From contig SUZK01000004.1 of the NCBI GenBank assembly GCA_015059955.1, positions 1 through 64,000 of the forward strand: 64,000 bases of DNA, written 5' to 3'. The stretch is from Rikenellaceae bacterium. GTDB lineage: Bacteria; Bacteroidota; Bacteroidia; Bacteroidales; Rikenellaceae. The notes below the pieces were generated by a model. The model saw only the letters and a program-made list of their open reading frames with translations, made no database searches and was not told the origin of the DNA. A program made the position numbers and the translations under genes. This document shows, in pieces, positions 18,410-27,003 of this stretch (position 1 is the stretch's first letter; each line of letters begins with the position of its first letter).

Positions 18410-18536
18410 AATTTGTTGTCAGAGTGGTGCAGTAGTGGCGCTGACATGAAAATGCTCTGGATGGATAGTACTTGGGGTACATTCCATTCAGAGCATTGAT
18501 TGAAGCGTCGATAATGTGCCGCTATCACAACAAATT
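18410..18536 (+). repeat. Palindromic repeat family, copy A (long module)
   Basis: About 127 bp. Perfect 10-bp outer stem AATTTGTTGT/ACAACAAATT, then GTGGTGC/GTGCCGC and GGCGCT/AGCGTC pairs that need G.U on the plus strand. The terminal stem contains the inner pair GTAC/GTAC (18468-18471 and 18477-18480). It shares most bases with copy B at 39785-39908, including the ends TTGTCAGA and TATCACAA. There is no ORF. It abuts the related copy C. Confidence 0.7.
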
Positions 18537-18668
18537 AATTTTTGATTAGAAGGGGCCAGGCTTGGTCTATCACAAAAGAGACTACCGCAGGATAGTACTT
18601 ATGACGTACAGCCTGCGGTAGTCTACTTTTTGGGATGGGCCGAGAATGACCCCTTATCATCAAAAATT
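18537..18668 (+). repeat. Palindromic repeat family, copy C
   Basis: Outer stem AATTTTTGAT/ATCAAAAATT, inner CTTGGTCTATC/GATGGGCCGAG paired throughout using G.U on the plus strand, and a central stem CTACCGCAGG/CCTGCGGTAG around GTAC-7 nt-GTAC. The right end overlaps the stop codon of the convergent ridA gene (18667). It contains AGAAGGGGCCAGGCTTGG, close to the short module at 39750. On either strand it could also act as a terminator. Confidence 0.65.
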
Positions 18669-19041
18669 ACTTGATGGCGATAGCATCAATCTCTACACGT
18701 GCACCCATAGGCAACGCTGCAACCTGATAGCAGATGCGAGCAGGCTTGTCACCTGTGAAGTACTCAGCGTAGATAGCGTTCATAGCACCGAAGTCGGCGA
18801 TGTCGGCAAGAAGAACGGTAGTCTTAGCCACATTGTCGTAGCTATAACCAGCCTCGTTAAGGATATAACCGAGGTTCTTGAGAGCCTGGTGTGTCTGAGC
18901 CTCGATGCCCTCAGCCATAACGCCAGTAGCGCCGTCGATAGGAAGCTGACCAGAGATGTAGAGAGTTGCATCGTGAGCGATTGCCTGTGAGTAAGGACCT
19001 ACGGCCTTAGGTGCCAAAGGTGAAGCGATAACTTTTTTCAT
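18667..19041 (-). CDS. ridA: RidA family enamine/imine deaminase
   Basis: Hydrolyses reactive 2-aminoacrylate and related imines released by PLP enzymes. At 124 residues it has normal length, with the family signatures SPLAPKAVGPYSQAI at the N-terminus, the substrate arginine in KPARICYQVAAL (about Arg103) and the glutamate in RVEIDAIA near the end. It is monocistronic, transcribed from a promoter that interlocks with that of the META gene. Its stop codon falls inside repeat copy C. Confidence 0.93.
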   Translation of the reverse strand: MKKVIASPLAPKAVGPYSQAIAHDATLYISGQLPIDGATGVMAEGIEAQTHQALKNLGYILNEAGYSYDNVAKTTVLLADIADFGAMNAIYAEYFTGDKPARICYQVAALPMGARVEIDAIAIK

Positions 19042-19069
19042 TTTTCTATTCGTTTTAAGTGATTTGTAC

Positions 19070-19090
19070 TATCTTTGTGCTACAAAGATA
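19070..19090. promoter_or_regulatory. Interlocked face-to-face promoters of ridA and the META gene
   Basis: Plus-strand -7 box TATCTTTG (19070-19077) and minus-strand -7 box TATCTTTG (19083-19090) form a palindrome with arms TATCTTTGT/ACAAAGATA around a 3-bp centre. Polymerase could hold only one at a time. No clear -33 TTTG is seen for either. Confidence 0.55.
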
Positions 19091-19112
19091 TGTTATAATT
19101 TCGACTTTTGAT

Positions 19113-19535
19113 ATGAAACGCCTAATTTTATTTTTAGCCACGCCTCTTCTACTACTCCTTTTAGCCGTTGGCTGCTGCGACTGTCGCAAGCAGGCTAAGA
19201 ACCACAAGCCGCTTGTAGGCACAAACTGGCAGCTTGTACAACTTATGGCGCATGATATTAATGCTGAGGAGGATAGCTATACGCTCCTCTTCCACGACAA
19301 CGGCACAGCATCGGGCATGGGCGACTGCAACCGTCTAACAGCAACATATAGTATGACAACATCGCGCGACCTGACGCTATCCAACATCGGAGCTACGCGA
19401 CGAATGTGTCCCAATCATGAGCTTGAGGCCGAATACTTTAGTATGTTGGAGCGTGTGACACACTACGAGATGGATGGGGACATGATGCTACTACTCTCGA
19501 ATGGCGAGCTTGTGGCTATCATGCAGGCTAAGTAG
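19113..19535 (+). CDS. META/HslJ-domain lipoprotein
   Basis: About 140 residues from ATG 19113. The N-terminal signal LLLLLLAVGCCDC has a lipobox at about Cys20. The remainder matches the META (HslJ) domain: GTNWQLVQLMAHD, then DNGTASGMGDCNRLTATYSM, then MCPNHELEAEYFSMLERVTHYE. Such proteins are small envelope lipoproteins linked to stress tolerance; no exact role is established here. The upstream ATG at 19059 precedes the promoter. It is convergent with yidD, only 3 bp apart, with no terminator between them. Confidence 0.8.
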   Translation: MKRLILFLATPLLLLLLAVGCCDCRKQAKNHKPLVGTNWQLVQLMAHDINAEEDSYTLLFHDNGTASGMGDCNRLTATYSMTTSRDLTLSNIGATRRMCPNHELEAEYFSMLERVTHYEMDGDMMLLLSNGELVAIMQAK

Positions 19536-19538
19536 CGC

Positions 19539-19799
19539 TTAGGGTACTGGGTCGTAGCCCGAGCCACCCCAAGGATGACACCTCAGTAGGCGACGTACGG
19601 TAAGATACACCCCCTTGATAGGGCCATGCTTACGTAGCGCCTCGATGGCATACTGCGAGCAGGTGGGCGTAAAACGACACGATGGGGGCTTCAACGGTGA
19701 TATGCACACCTGGTAGAAGCGAACAAGAAGGATGAAGGGCTGTGCAAGAAGCCACTTAACAGCGCGCAGCGACCTCTTCAAGTATTCGACGAACTGCAT
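19539..19799 (-). CDS. yidD: Membrane protein insertion efficiency factor YidD
   Basis: A small (86-residue) membrane-associated protein that assists YidC-dependent insertion. The hallmark is [20 protein letters not shown] followed by SQYAIEAL and the C-terminal [14 protein letters not shown]. An amphipathic N-terminal segment precedes it. The start lies inside rnpA (44-bp overlap), so translation is probably coupled. rnpA-yidD adjacency is widely conserved. Confidence 0.95.
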   Translation of the reverse strand: MQFVEYLKRSLRAVKWLLAQPFILLVRFYQVCISPLKPPSCRFTPTCSQYAIEALRKHGPIKGVYLTVRRLLRCHPWGGSGYDPVP

Positions 19800-20136
19800 G
19801 CTCGATGGTTTTATATGCTACGACATCCTTCGATGAGTATACCAAGGCTAAGTCTACGGCAACACCCTTTGTCTCGGCAGTCTGCCATAGCGGCTGCTTT
19901 TGTAGGCGATATGCCTCCTTGGAGCGGCGACGCAGAAGGTTACGTCTGTTGGCGCGCTTATGGTTGCGCTTAGGAACAGAGAAGAGTACCTCCACCGTGG
20001 TGAGGGTACTCTCTTCTATATATGTTGTATAGCGAAACGGATAGACAAAGCCCGAAACGCCCTCCGCGAAGAGACGACGCTGAGCATGCAGCGAGCATAG
20101 ACGCTCGGCCTTAGGCAACCCGTTTTCCTTAAGCAT
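19756..20136 (-). CDS. rnpA: Ribonuclease P protein component
   Basis: Protein subunit of RNase P, which matures tRNA 5' ends. At 126 residues it has the expected length. The signature basic helix reads [19 protein letters not shown], and [11 protein letters not shown] precedes it. It overlaps yidD by 44 bp and is 11 bp after hemD, an arrangement seen in other Bacteroidetes. The RNA partner rnpB was not found in this window. Confidence 0.93.
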   Translation of the reverse strand: MLKENGLPKAERLCSLHAQRRLFAEGVSGFVYPFRYTTYIEESTLTTVEVLFSVPKRNHKRANRRNLLRRRSKEAYRLQKQPLWQTAETKGVAVDLALVYSSKDVVAYKTIEHAVRRILEEVAARC

Positions 20137-20147
20137 AATAGCTGGTG

Positions 20148-21011
20148 TTACTGCGCCTTGCGTGGTGCGCGAGTGCGAGTCTTCTTCTGCAACTTAGTCT
20201 GCTGCGCGCGGATGAACTCCTCCTTCTCGAGGTTCTCCTTAACCTCGGCGTCCTCAACATCCATGCCCTCGGCAACCTTCTTGCAGTAGATATCCAACGC
20301 CTTGACCATAGATGGCGCCTCAGGTGATGGTGCCGACGCCTTAACCTTAAGGCCCGCCTCCTTGGCAGCACGCAACGTAGCCTCACCAAAGGTGGCTACA
20401 ACGGGCAACTTCTCAACATCGAAGTTCTCGACAAGAGCCTTGACATCCGATGGCGAGTAGAGGGCAACGATGTCGTAGTCCGAAGGGTTAACCTCCTTCA
20501 TATCAGCAGCTACGGTACGCGCGAAGACTACGGGGTCGAACTTGAGCTTGAGCTTCGTGAGCGTCTCAGGCAGCTCTGGCTTGAAAGGCTCCGTTAGAGC
20601 GAGGATAAACTTGTCATCCTTATGCTTTACAATAAGCTCCAACAGTGAGTTGAACGTGCCATCGGCAAACGATATCTTACGCTTGCGGTAGATGATATAC
20701 TTCTGCAAATATAGCGCAACAGCCTCAGTGTTACATATATACTTCATGGTCTCAGGCACGGTGATACGCGCCTCCTCGCAGATGCGGAAGAAGCTATCAA
20801 TGGTCGTACGTGATGAGAAGATGAGCGTTGTGTGATCCAATATCTCAGTACGCTGAGCTCGAAACTCCTTGAGACTAACACCAACAACTCGTATAAGGGG
20901 TTTGTAGTCTACCACAAGCTCATGGCGCTGGGCAAACTCATAAAAGGGAGACTTCTCCAAAACAGCCGGACGGGGCTGCGATACCAAAATCTTATTAACT
21001 TTCAAGGTCAC
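20148..21011 (-). CDS. hemD: Uroporphyrinogen-III synthase
   Basis: Cyclises hydroxymethylbilane to uroporphyrinogen III in tetrapyrrole synthesis. 287 residues beginning with GTG (21011), preceded by AAAAAGGA. Two alpha/beta halves are visible: KILVSQPRPAVLEKSPFYEF, LIFSSRTTIDSFF, and the second-domain run DYDIVALYSPSDVKALVENF, VVATFGEATLRAA. The tail (about 255-287) is strongly basic and low-complexity (QTKLQKKTRTRAPRKAQ) beyond the fold. HemD is poorly conserved, so neighbours (DUF4271, rnpA) add support. Confidence 0.85.
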   Translation of the reverse strand: MTLKVNKILVSQPRPAVLEKSPFYEFAQRHELVVDYKPLIRVVGVSLKEFRAQRTEILDHTTLIFSSRTTIDSFFRICEEARITVPETMKYICNTEAVALYLQKYIIYRKRKISFADGTFNSLLELIVKHKDDKFILALTEPFKPELPETLTKLKLKFDPVVFARTVAADMKEVNPSDYDIVALYSPSDVKALVENFDVEKLPVVATFGEATLRAAKEAGLKVKASAPSPEAPSMVKALDIYCKKVAEGMDVEDAEVKENLEKEEFIRAQQTKLQKKTRTRAPRKAQ

Positions 21012-21100
21012 TCCTTTTTAATTATATAAATCAATCACTAATATCATTGGCGGCAACGCCGCACTCAACACTCAATATATCAATCTTTTAGCGACACACG

Positions 21101-21967
21101 CTACATCAACTCCTTGGGAATTACCGTGCATAAGAAGCTGATAGGAAGCAATATTGCGGCGCAAAGGTACAAAATCCAATGTAAAATGGAAATTTTTTTC
21201 TCATTAAACATGAAAAAAGTCTCTTTCAGATATACTAAAAGCATCAATCCCAGAGCCACATACATCACCATAGACCACGTTGTTAGCGTATTGGCAGGGG
21301 CTATAAGCCATATGGTCACCAACGGATAGAGCAACACAATACAACGCACGAAGTTCATCGTCGTTATAGATGCTGCCTCGCTCATAACCGCCGAACGTGT
21401 GACAACACCCACGACGCTATGAAGCACGTAGTGCCACGCCACAAATAGCATCACGGCGAACATGGCATATAGGGGCATAAGCGTATCGATGCTACCACCA
21501 TATTCGCTCGCATCTAACTGCACTGAGCTATCGACAACACGCACCACAACTAATGCTAAGAGCACCATGCCGAGGAGCGACACCGAGAGCTTAAAGCGCT
21601 TCAATGGCAGCTCACCACCCTCATCGCGCATATGACGCTCGCTACGATGGAGGAACATGCCATGCCATATCGAGCCGATAAAGTTCCACGAGCGTAGCAA
21701 CATATATAGGTATGCCACAAAGCCGACGATGACAATGAGCTGAAACAGCCACCCATCAATGAGCGTAGGCTCCAACGGAGGTACACTATCGTAGCTCTCG
21801 ACATAGGATGTCGCACCGAACATCTGCTCGGCAGTGGCCTCCTGATAGCCACCATTATAGGCCACATCACCCGTTGCCAACTCACTCGCCTTACCATATA
21901 TCTGGTGAGTAGTGCCATCAACATAGCCATCCGCTTGGAGGCTGAAATAGAGCGAATCTCTACTCAT
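21101..21967 (-). CDS. DUF4271 multi-pass membrane protein
   Basis: About 288 residues with six or seven membrane helices starting near residue 75 (LFQLIVIVGFVAYLYMLL) and ending LYLCAAILLPISFLCTVIP. It matches the Bacteroidetes family DUF4271, which has no known function and typically lies next to hemD, as here. The ATG at 21967 overlaps the histidine-kinase stop (ATGAGTAG), implying translational coupling. A GTG at 21976 is the alternative. The 90-bp gap to hemD has no clear promoter. Confidence 0.8.
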   Translation of the reverse strand: MSRDSLYFSLQADGYVDGTTHQIYGKASELATGDVAYNGGYQEATAEQMFGATSYVESYDSVPPLEPTLIDGWLFQLIVIVGFVAYLYMLLRSWNFIGSIWHGMFLHRSERHMRDEGGELPLKRFKLSVSLLGMVLLALVVVRVVDSSVQLDASEYGGSIDTLMPLYAMFAVMLFVAWHYVLHSVVGVVTRSAVMSEAASITTMNFVRCIVLLYPLVTIWLIAPANTLTTWSMVMYVALGLMLLVYLKETFFMFNEKKISILHWILYLCAAILLPISFLCTVIPKELM

Positions 21968-23207
21968 TGTCGGCACGTTTTAGCGTTACACGTATCGTTG
22001 TACCCTTGCCCAACTCCGAGCGCACAACGGCAATCTTACCCTTATGGTTATCCTCGATGATGCGACGCGCCAACGAAAGACCGAGGCCCCAACCACGAGT
22101 CTTTGTCGTATAGCCAGGCTCGAAGATACGCTCCCAGTTACTCTTGGCGATACCCTTACCCGTATCACTCACCTCAACATATACGCTCTCCTTGCTCTCG
22201 CCAACGACGACATCTATCGTTCCCTTGCCCTGCAAAGCATCGAGCGAGTTCTTCATCAGGTTCTCCACTACCCACTCGAAGAGTGCCACGTTGATAGGGG
22301 CGGTGATGGGCGCCATGGCCAAACCACCATAGTTGAGCGTCACATTGCGTGGTACACGTCGACGGAAGTACATCACCGTATCGCCAACAACCTCATTGAC
22401 ATTGGCATTTGTGAGTTGCGCCTCGGCACCAATCTTCGAGAAGCGGTCGACAATCTTCATCAAGTGCGCCAAATCTTTCGACATCTCGTCGACGGCCATC
22501 TGGTCGACAGGCTGCGAGCGTAGATACTCTATCCATCCCAGCAGCGACGATGTTGGCGTGCCCAGCTGGTGCGCCGTCTCCTTGGCAAGACCTACCCACA
22601 CGCGGTTCTGCTCGTTCTGCTGCGTAGAGCGGAAGGCGATATATGCAAATATTGCGAAGATGGCGATGATGATAAGCTGCACATAGGGGAAGACTGATAG
22701 CGCCTGACGATGAGCACTCGACATCAGCGACGAGTAGTCGGTAAGGTCGTAGTAGATGGTATATACATCCTCCTGGCCGAAGCGTGGCGTCACCCTAACC
22801 TCTATAGGCGGATAGCTCGCATCGCCACTCATCTGCATAATCTCATCCATAAGGCACTGCTTATCAGAGGTTATCTCATCTGGCAGGTTCGACACCACCG
22901 TATCTAACCTCTTATCGGCGATGATGATGGGGACACTCGTATGCTCGGCGAGCTTCTGAAGAAGGCCTCGCTTGGTAGGGTCCGACAGGTCTGTCGATGC
23001 CACGATATCCTTCCACATCTCGACGGCATTGAGCTCATCACTACGAAGTTGCTTCTCAGCAGCCTCATCCTCATGTTTCATATTTGTCGACACGGTCAAC
23101 GTATAGTACACCGAGAGGGCTGCAAGCACCAAGCCCACAGCAATAACAATGGTACGTCGACGCGTTGAGAAGAGGCGACGAGGGTTATATCGTGACGAGA
23201 GCTTCAT
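21960..23207 (-). CDS. Sensor histidine kinase (orphan)
   Basis: 415 residues. Membrane helices at about 20-38 and 175-192 enclose a periplasmic sensor of about 135 residues. The phosphoacceptor is His213 in ETAHQLGTPTSSLLGW. The ATPase domain shows the N box NLMKNSLDAL, G1 VSDTGKGI and G2 GWGLGLSLARRI. It should autophosphorylate and pass phosphate to a response regulator, yet none lies nearby. It is coupled to the DUF4271 gene by overlap, suggesting a shared envelope role. The signal is unknown. Confidence 0.88.
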   Translation of the reverse strand: MKLSSRYNPRRLFSTRRRTIVIAVGLVLAALSVYYTLTVSTNMKHEDEAAEKQLRSDELNAVEMWKDIVASTDLSDPTKRGLLQKLAEHTSVPIIIADKRLDTVVSNLPDEITSDKQCLMDEIMQMSGDASYPPIEVRVTPRFGQEDVYTIYYDLTDYSSLMSSAHRQALSVFPYVQLIIIAIFAIFAYIAFRSTQQNEQNRVWVGLAKETAHQLGTPTSSLLGWIEYLRSQPVDQMAVDEMSKDLAHLMKIVDRFSKIGAEAQLTNANVNEVVGDTVMYFRRRVPRNVTLNYGGLAMAPITAPINVALFEWVVENLMKNSLDALQGKGTIDVVVGESKESVYVEVSDTGKGIAKSNWERIFEPGYTTKTRGWGLGLSLARRIIEDNHKGKIAVVRSELGKGTTIRVTLKRADNE

Positions 23208-23222
23208 CTGAGTTATTAGCTA

Positions 23223-24905
23223 TTAGTGCATATGTAGATCCTGCTCGCTGAGAATACGACGATACTCCTCATCATCAAGGATGAGCGCCACCGCGTCGTC
23301 AACCATCTTGTCGTTGGCCACAGCATTCTCAACAGCACCCTCCTGATATGCGTAGCGGAGCATGAGCTCATAGTTGATGGCCTTAACAATCTCATCGCGA
23401 TAAATCTGCATGTTGGACATCTTATCATCCTTAATCATCTGCTCCAAAGCATCGAGCGAGGCCTCAATGGTCTCATCATAGCGCTCACTCTCAGCAGCCT
23501 TGCGTAGCGCTGTCAGCGCCTGGCGTGTCTCCGACTCATAAGGGACATCCTTATCCTCGATAAAACGGCAGAAGTCGTCATACTCCTCGTCACTGAGCGA
23601 GAAGTTACGCACATCGACACTCTCGCCAACATGTCGACGCATATACTCATCGGCCCAATCCTCCATGTAGCCCATCGAGTAGAGCGTCAGAGCGAAGCGG
23701 CTCACATACTCTGGCTCGACCTTGATATCAGGAACGATACCGCCGCCATCGAAGACCTTACGGCCACCGCGAGTGCTATACTCCGTAATCAGCGAGTCAG
23801 GCACAATACCCACACGGCCATCGCTATCGAGCGTCGAGTAGTCACGAGCATGGATGCAGCGACCCGAAGGGATATAGTACTTTGCCGTAGTAATCTTGAG
23901 ATAGTTGTTATAACCGACATGGTGTGTGCTCTGCACAAGGCCCTTGCCATAGGTGCGTGTACCCATCACCACAGCGCGGTCCAAATCCTGCAAGGCTCCT
24001 GCTAAAATCTCCGATGCCGATGCTGACGAGCCATTGACGAGCACCACGATAGGTATATTCTGAAGTAGTGGCGTGTGTGACGTGGTATAGTGATGTAACG
24101 ATGATGAATCACGACCCATGACCGAAACCACCCTCTCACCACGAGGCACAAAGAGTGATACGATATCTACGGCCTCCTGCATTATACCACCGCCATTACC
24201 GCGATAGTCGAGCACCAAGCCACGTAGCTCGCCCTCAGCCATCAGCGCCTCAACGCTGCGGCGCACCTCATCGTAGCTACCATCAATAAAGTCGTTATGG
24301 CAGATATAGCCCACGCCATCGCGCAACATGCCAGCATAAGGGACACTCGGTATTGATATGCGGCGGCGACGCATGGTGACACTCTCCCTCGTACCATCCA
24401 AGCAGCGCTCCACCTCTACCGTGACATCACTCTCAGGGTCGCCCTTAAGGTTCGAGCTAATATCCTCGACATTAGCACCCTTCATATCCTTGCCGTCGAT
24501 AGCGAGTATCTTATCGCCAATCTTGATTCCAGCAACATCGGCAGGCGCCCCCTTATAGGGTTGGGCAAAGACCACATAATCACCCTTCTTGCGAATTAAC
24601 GAGCCTACACCTCCATACTTACCCGTTGTCATCACCTCGAAGGCAGCCATATCGCTCTCGGATAGATACTCCAAGTAGGGGTCGGTGGCCAAGACGATAC
24701 CACGCGAAGCATTCTTGAGAATCTTATCTGCGGGCACTCTATCCACGAACTGGGTCTCTATCTCACGCATCATGTTCGCCAGAATCTCCGTTGTCTTGCC
24801 CAACTCGAAATCTGCCTTCGTACGCGACTCCTGAGCATAGAGCGGCGTAGCACTCATCATCATAAGCACAACGATAGCTACAACCCTCGCGCAGCCCTTA
24901 ACCAT
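23223..24905 (-). CDS. S41 family C-terminal processing peptidase
   Basis: A periplasmic serine protease of about 560 residues. A signal peptide (MVKGCARVVAIVVLMMMSAT, cleaved after LYA) is followed by a PDZ domain (about 85-165, KYGGVGSLIRKKGDYVVF, DKILAIDGKDMKG). Next is the S41 core with YRGNGGGIMQEAVDIVSLFV, the nucleophile in VLVNGSSASASEILAGAL and the general-base lysine in GTRTYGKGLVQS. A C-terminal helical region follows. ATG 24905 leaves 10 bp after the previous stop; ATG 24929 would overlap it. Targets are likely envelope proteins. Confidence 0.88.
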   Translation of the reverse strand: MVKGCARVVAIVVLMMMSATPLYAQESRTKADFELGKTTEILANMMREIETQFVDRVPADKILKNASRGIVLATDPYLEYLSESDMAAFEVMTTGKYGGVGSLIRKKGDYVVFAQPYKGAPADVAGIKIGDKILAIDGKDMKGANVEDISSNLKGDPESDVTVEVERCLDGTRESVTMRRRRISIPSVPYAGMLRDGVGYICHNDFIDGSYDEVRRSVEALMAEGELRGLVLDYRGNGGGIMQEAVDIVSLFVPRGERVVSVMGRDSSSLHHYTTSHTPLLQNIPIVVLVNGSSASASEILAGALQDLDRAVVMGTRTYGKGLVQSTHHVGYNNYLKITTAKYYIPSGRCIHARDYSTLDSDGRVGIVPDSLITEYSTRGGRKVFDGGGIVPDIKVEPEYVSRFALTLYSMGYMEDWADEYMRRHVGESVDVRNFSLSDEEYDDFCRFIEDKDVPYESETRQALTALRKAAESERYDETIEASLDALEQMIKDDKMSNMQIYRDEIVKAINYELMLRYAYQEGAVENAVANDKMVDDAVALILDDEEYRRILSEQDLHMH

Positions 24906-24915
24906 TGAGTATATG

Positions 24916-25398
24916 TTAGTTATTTTCATAACGCCTATTATTGAGGTAGCCTTGAAGTTGGAATACCACGCGCGCCACCTGGCTGCGCAGGCCATAAAAC
25001 TCAACACTACTACCAGCTTGTCTCAACTCTATTGTATCCTCAAAACGCAACATCAGGCGTCGTAGTATGCCCGCAGCGCGATATATGTGCACACCATCCT
25101 TGCAACCAACATATCGGAAGCCATATACCTGCATGGCGTTGTTTATGCGCACCTTATCTGCCTCAACATCACAGTTGTCGACCACCTTGCGCATATAGCC
25201 AAAGAGAGGGTATAGCGCAGCGAGCGCCACCAAGGCACCAAGCATAATATATCCATCCGTAGTGCCGAACTTATATACGGCATAATCCCATGCCGACATC
25301 TTAATATTGCTATCGAGGAGTGTCATCAGCCACACCAAAGCAAAGAGCAAAACGCCCAAATATATCAAGTACTTAACTGAGCGAATAACGTATCTCAT
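24916..25398 (-). CDS. Small two-helix membrane protein of unknown function
   Basis: 160 residues not assigned to any family I recognise. Two membrane helices (about 10-28, YLIYLGVLLFALVWLMTLL, and 50-68, GYIMLGALVALAALYPLFGY) are followed by a cytosolic alpha/beta segment with a basic patch (GILRRLMLRF). It lies between ispH (25-bp gap) and the S41 protease in a same-strand run. The tight packing supports co-expression but not a function. Confidence 0.7.
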   Translation of the reverse strand: MRYVIRSVKYLIYLGVLLFALVWLMTLLDSNIKMSAWDYAVYKFGTTDGYIMLGALVALAALYPLFGYMRKVVDNCDVEADKVRINNAMQVYGFRYVGCKDGVHIYRAAGILRRLMLRFEDTIELRQAGSSVEFYGLRSQVARVVFQLQGYLNNRRYENN

Positions 25399-25423
25399 AA
25401 CTCTACCCTTTTGAGTGATTTAT

Positions 25424-26296
25424 CTATTTCGTATCTACATGAAGCTGCTCCACAGCCTCTGCAACGCGCTCCATTAGCCAACGTGGTGTCGATGTAGCGC
25501 CGCAAATGCCGACACTCGATGCGCCATCAAACCAGCGTGCATCTATCTCCGACGCCTCCTCGATATTATAGGCGCGGCTATTATGACGACGGCAAACATC
25601 GTACAACACCTTGCCATTCGACGACTTTCTTCCCGACACGAAGATTACAACATCGACACTCTGCGAGAACTGCGCTAACGACGACTCACGACCCGCCACA
25701 CGACGACATATCGTATCATCAATGGTAACGCTAACGCCCTCGGCTACGCGCTGAGTAATCTCGCGCCCCAACGTCTCGAAGAGCTCTATGCTCTGCGTTG
25801 TCTGCGATAGCAGGTATATTGGGCGTGTGAAGTCGACAACATCGAGATCTTCGACCCTCTCAACAACAACCACATCATCGCCCACCTGACCCGTGAGGCC
25901 CACAACCTCTGCATGGCCACGCTTGCCCAAGAGCACCACGCTGCCACCCTTCTGCTGCATCGTCTCGTATGCCTCGCGCACCTTACGTTGTAGGCGTGCC
26001 ACAACAGGGCAAGTGGCATCAATTATGTTGACACCCGCAGCCTCGGCATGTTGGTATGTTGTTGGGGGCTCGCCATGTGCACGAATAAGGAGCGTGCGAC
26101 CGCCAAGAGCAGCGATGTCGTCGTGTGTCACCGTGCGTAGACCCAAGGCCTCAAGGCGCTGCACCTCAACACGATTATGCACGATGTCGCCCAGCGAGAA
26201 TACCTCGCCATGGCGCTGCAAGGCGCTCTCAGCCTCGCCTATGGCGCGCACAACGCCAAAGCAGAAACCCGAATTATCGTCTATGATGATACGCAT
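25424..26296 (-). CDS. ispH: 4-hydroxy-3-methylbut-2-enyl diphosphate reductase
   Basis: Last step of the MEP isoprenoid pathway, an Fe-S enzyme making IPP and DMAPP. The 290 residues contain the three cluster cysteines in GFCFGVVRA (Cys12), IDATCPVV (about Cys95) and GICGATSTP (about Cys270), plus the conserved IRAHGEPP and SQTTQS. It overlaps no neighbour but starts 1 bp after cmk, so the two are translated from one mRNA. Confidence 0.95.
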   Translation of the reverse strand: MRIIIDDNSGFCFGVVRAIGEAESALQRHGEVFSLGDIVHNRVEVQRLEALGLRTVTHDDIAALGGRTLLIRAHGEPPTTYQHAEAAGVNIIDATCPVVARLQRKVREAYETMQQKGGSVVLLGKRGHAEVVGLTGQVGDDVVVVERVEDLDVVDFTRPIYLLSQTTQSIELFETLGREITQRVAEGVSVTIDDTICRRVAGRESSLAQFSQSVDVVIFVSGRKSSNGKVLYDVCRRHNSRAYNIEEASEIDARWFDGASSVGICGATSTPRWLMERVAEAVEQLHVDTK

Positions 26297-26297
26297 A

Positions 26298-26993
26298 TTA
26301 GCAACCTACAACACGACGGTACTGCTCATCAAACCACTCCATCTGCTGCTCGACGCTCATATGTGAGTTGTCGAGAACGATAGCATCATCGGCCTTGCGC
26401 AGAGGCGATATTGCACGTGTCATATCTGCCTTGTCGCGCGATACTACATTTTCGTATATCTCCTCGATGGTCACCTTATCGCCCTTCGCGGTAAGCTCCT
26501 TGAAGCGGCGCTCGGCACGTACCATAGGGTCGGCAGTCATATATATCTTGAGCTCTGCCTCGGGGAATACGACGGTACCTATATCGCGGCCATCCATCAC
26601 AACGCCACGACGCTCGCCCATGCGCTGCTGCATAGCGACGAGCTTAGCACGCACCTCAGCAATAGAGCTTACGGCACTCACGCAGTTACTCACCTCGATG
26701 GTGCGTATCTTACCCTCCACAAGGTCGCCATTGACATAAATGTCGGATGCGCCACGCTGGGGGTTAAACCTAAAGTCAATCTCTATCTGTGGGAGCATTG
26801 CTACCACCTGACTCTCGTCAACAATACCCGAGTTGATAGCGCCATGCTCCAGGGCATAGAGTGTCACGGCACGATACATCGCACCCGTGTCGATAAAGAT
26901 GTAGCCTAAGCGCGCTGCTATGGCCTTGGCAAAGGTGCTCTTGCCGCACGACGAGTGACCGTCGATGGCTATGATAATTCGCTTGTTATCCAT
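26298..26993 (-). CDS. cmk: Cytidylate kinase
   Basis: Phosphorylates CMP and dCMP in the cytosol. About 231 residues with the P-loop AIDGHSSCGKSTFAKAIA, the substrate region YIFIDTGAMYRAVTLYAL, the DGRDIGTVVFP motif and the lid SRDKADMTRAISPLRKADDA. ATG 26993 was preferred over the adjacent GTG at 26996. cmk-ispH pairing is frequent in bacteria. It starts 10 bp after the LysE-type gene. Confidence 0.95.
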   Translation of the reverse strand: MDNKRIIIAIDGHSSCGKSTFAKAIAARLGYIFIDTGAMYRAVTLYALEHGAINSGIVDESQVVAMLPQIEIDFRFNPQRGASDIYVNGDLVEGKIRTIEVSNCVSAVSSIAEVRAKLVAMQQRMGERRGVVMDGRDIGTVVFPEAELKIYMTADPMVRAERRFKELTAKGDKVTIEEIYENVVSRDKADMTRAISPLRKADDAIVLDNSHMSVEQQMEWFDEQYRRVVGC

Positions 26994-27003
26994 CACAACT
27001 TAT

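Noticed and set aside
18410..18536. Integron attC sites
   Set aside because: The ends do not show RYYYAAC/GTTRRRY core sites and there is no integrase or cassette array.
21162..21169. Minus-strand TACCTTTG as a promoter
   Set aside because: It lies within the DUF4271 coding sequence, there is no -33 TTTG at the right distance and the gene downstream of it is the same gene.
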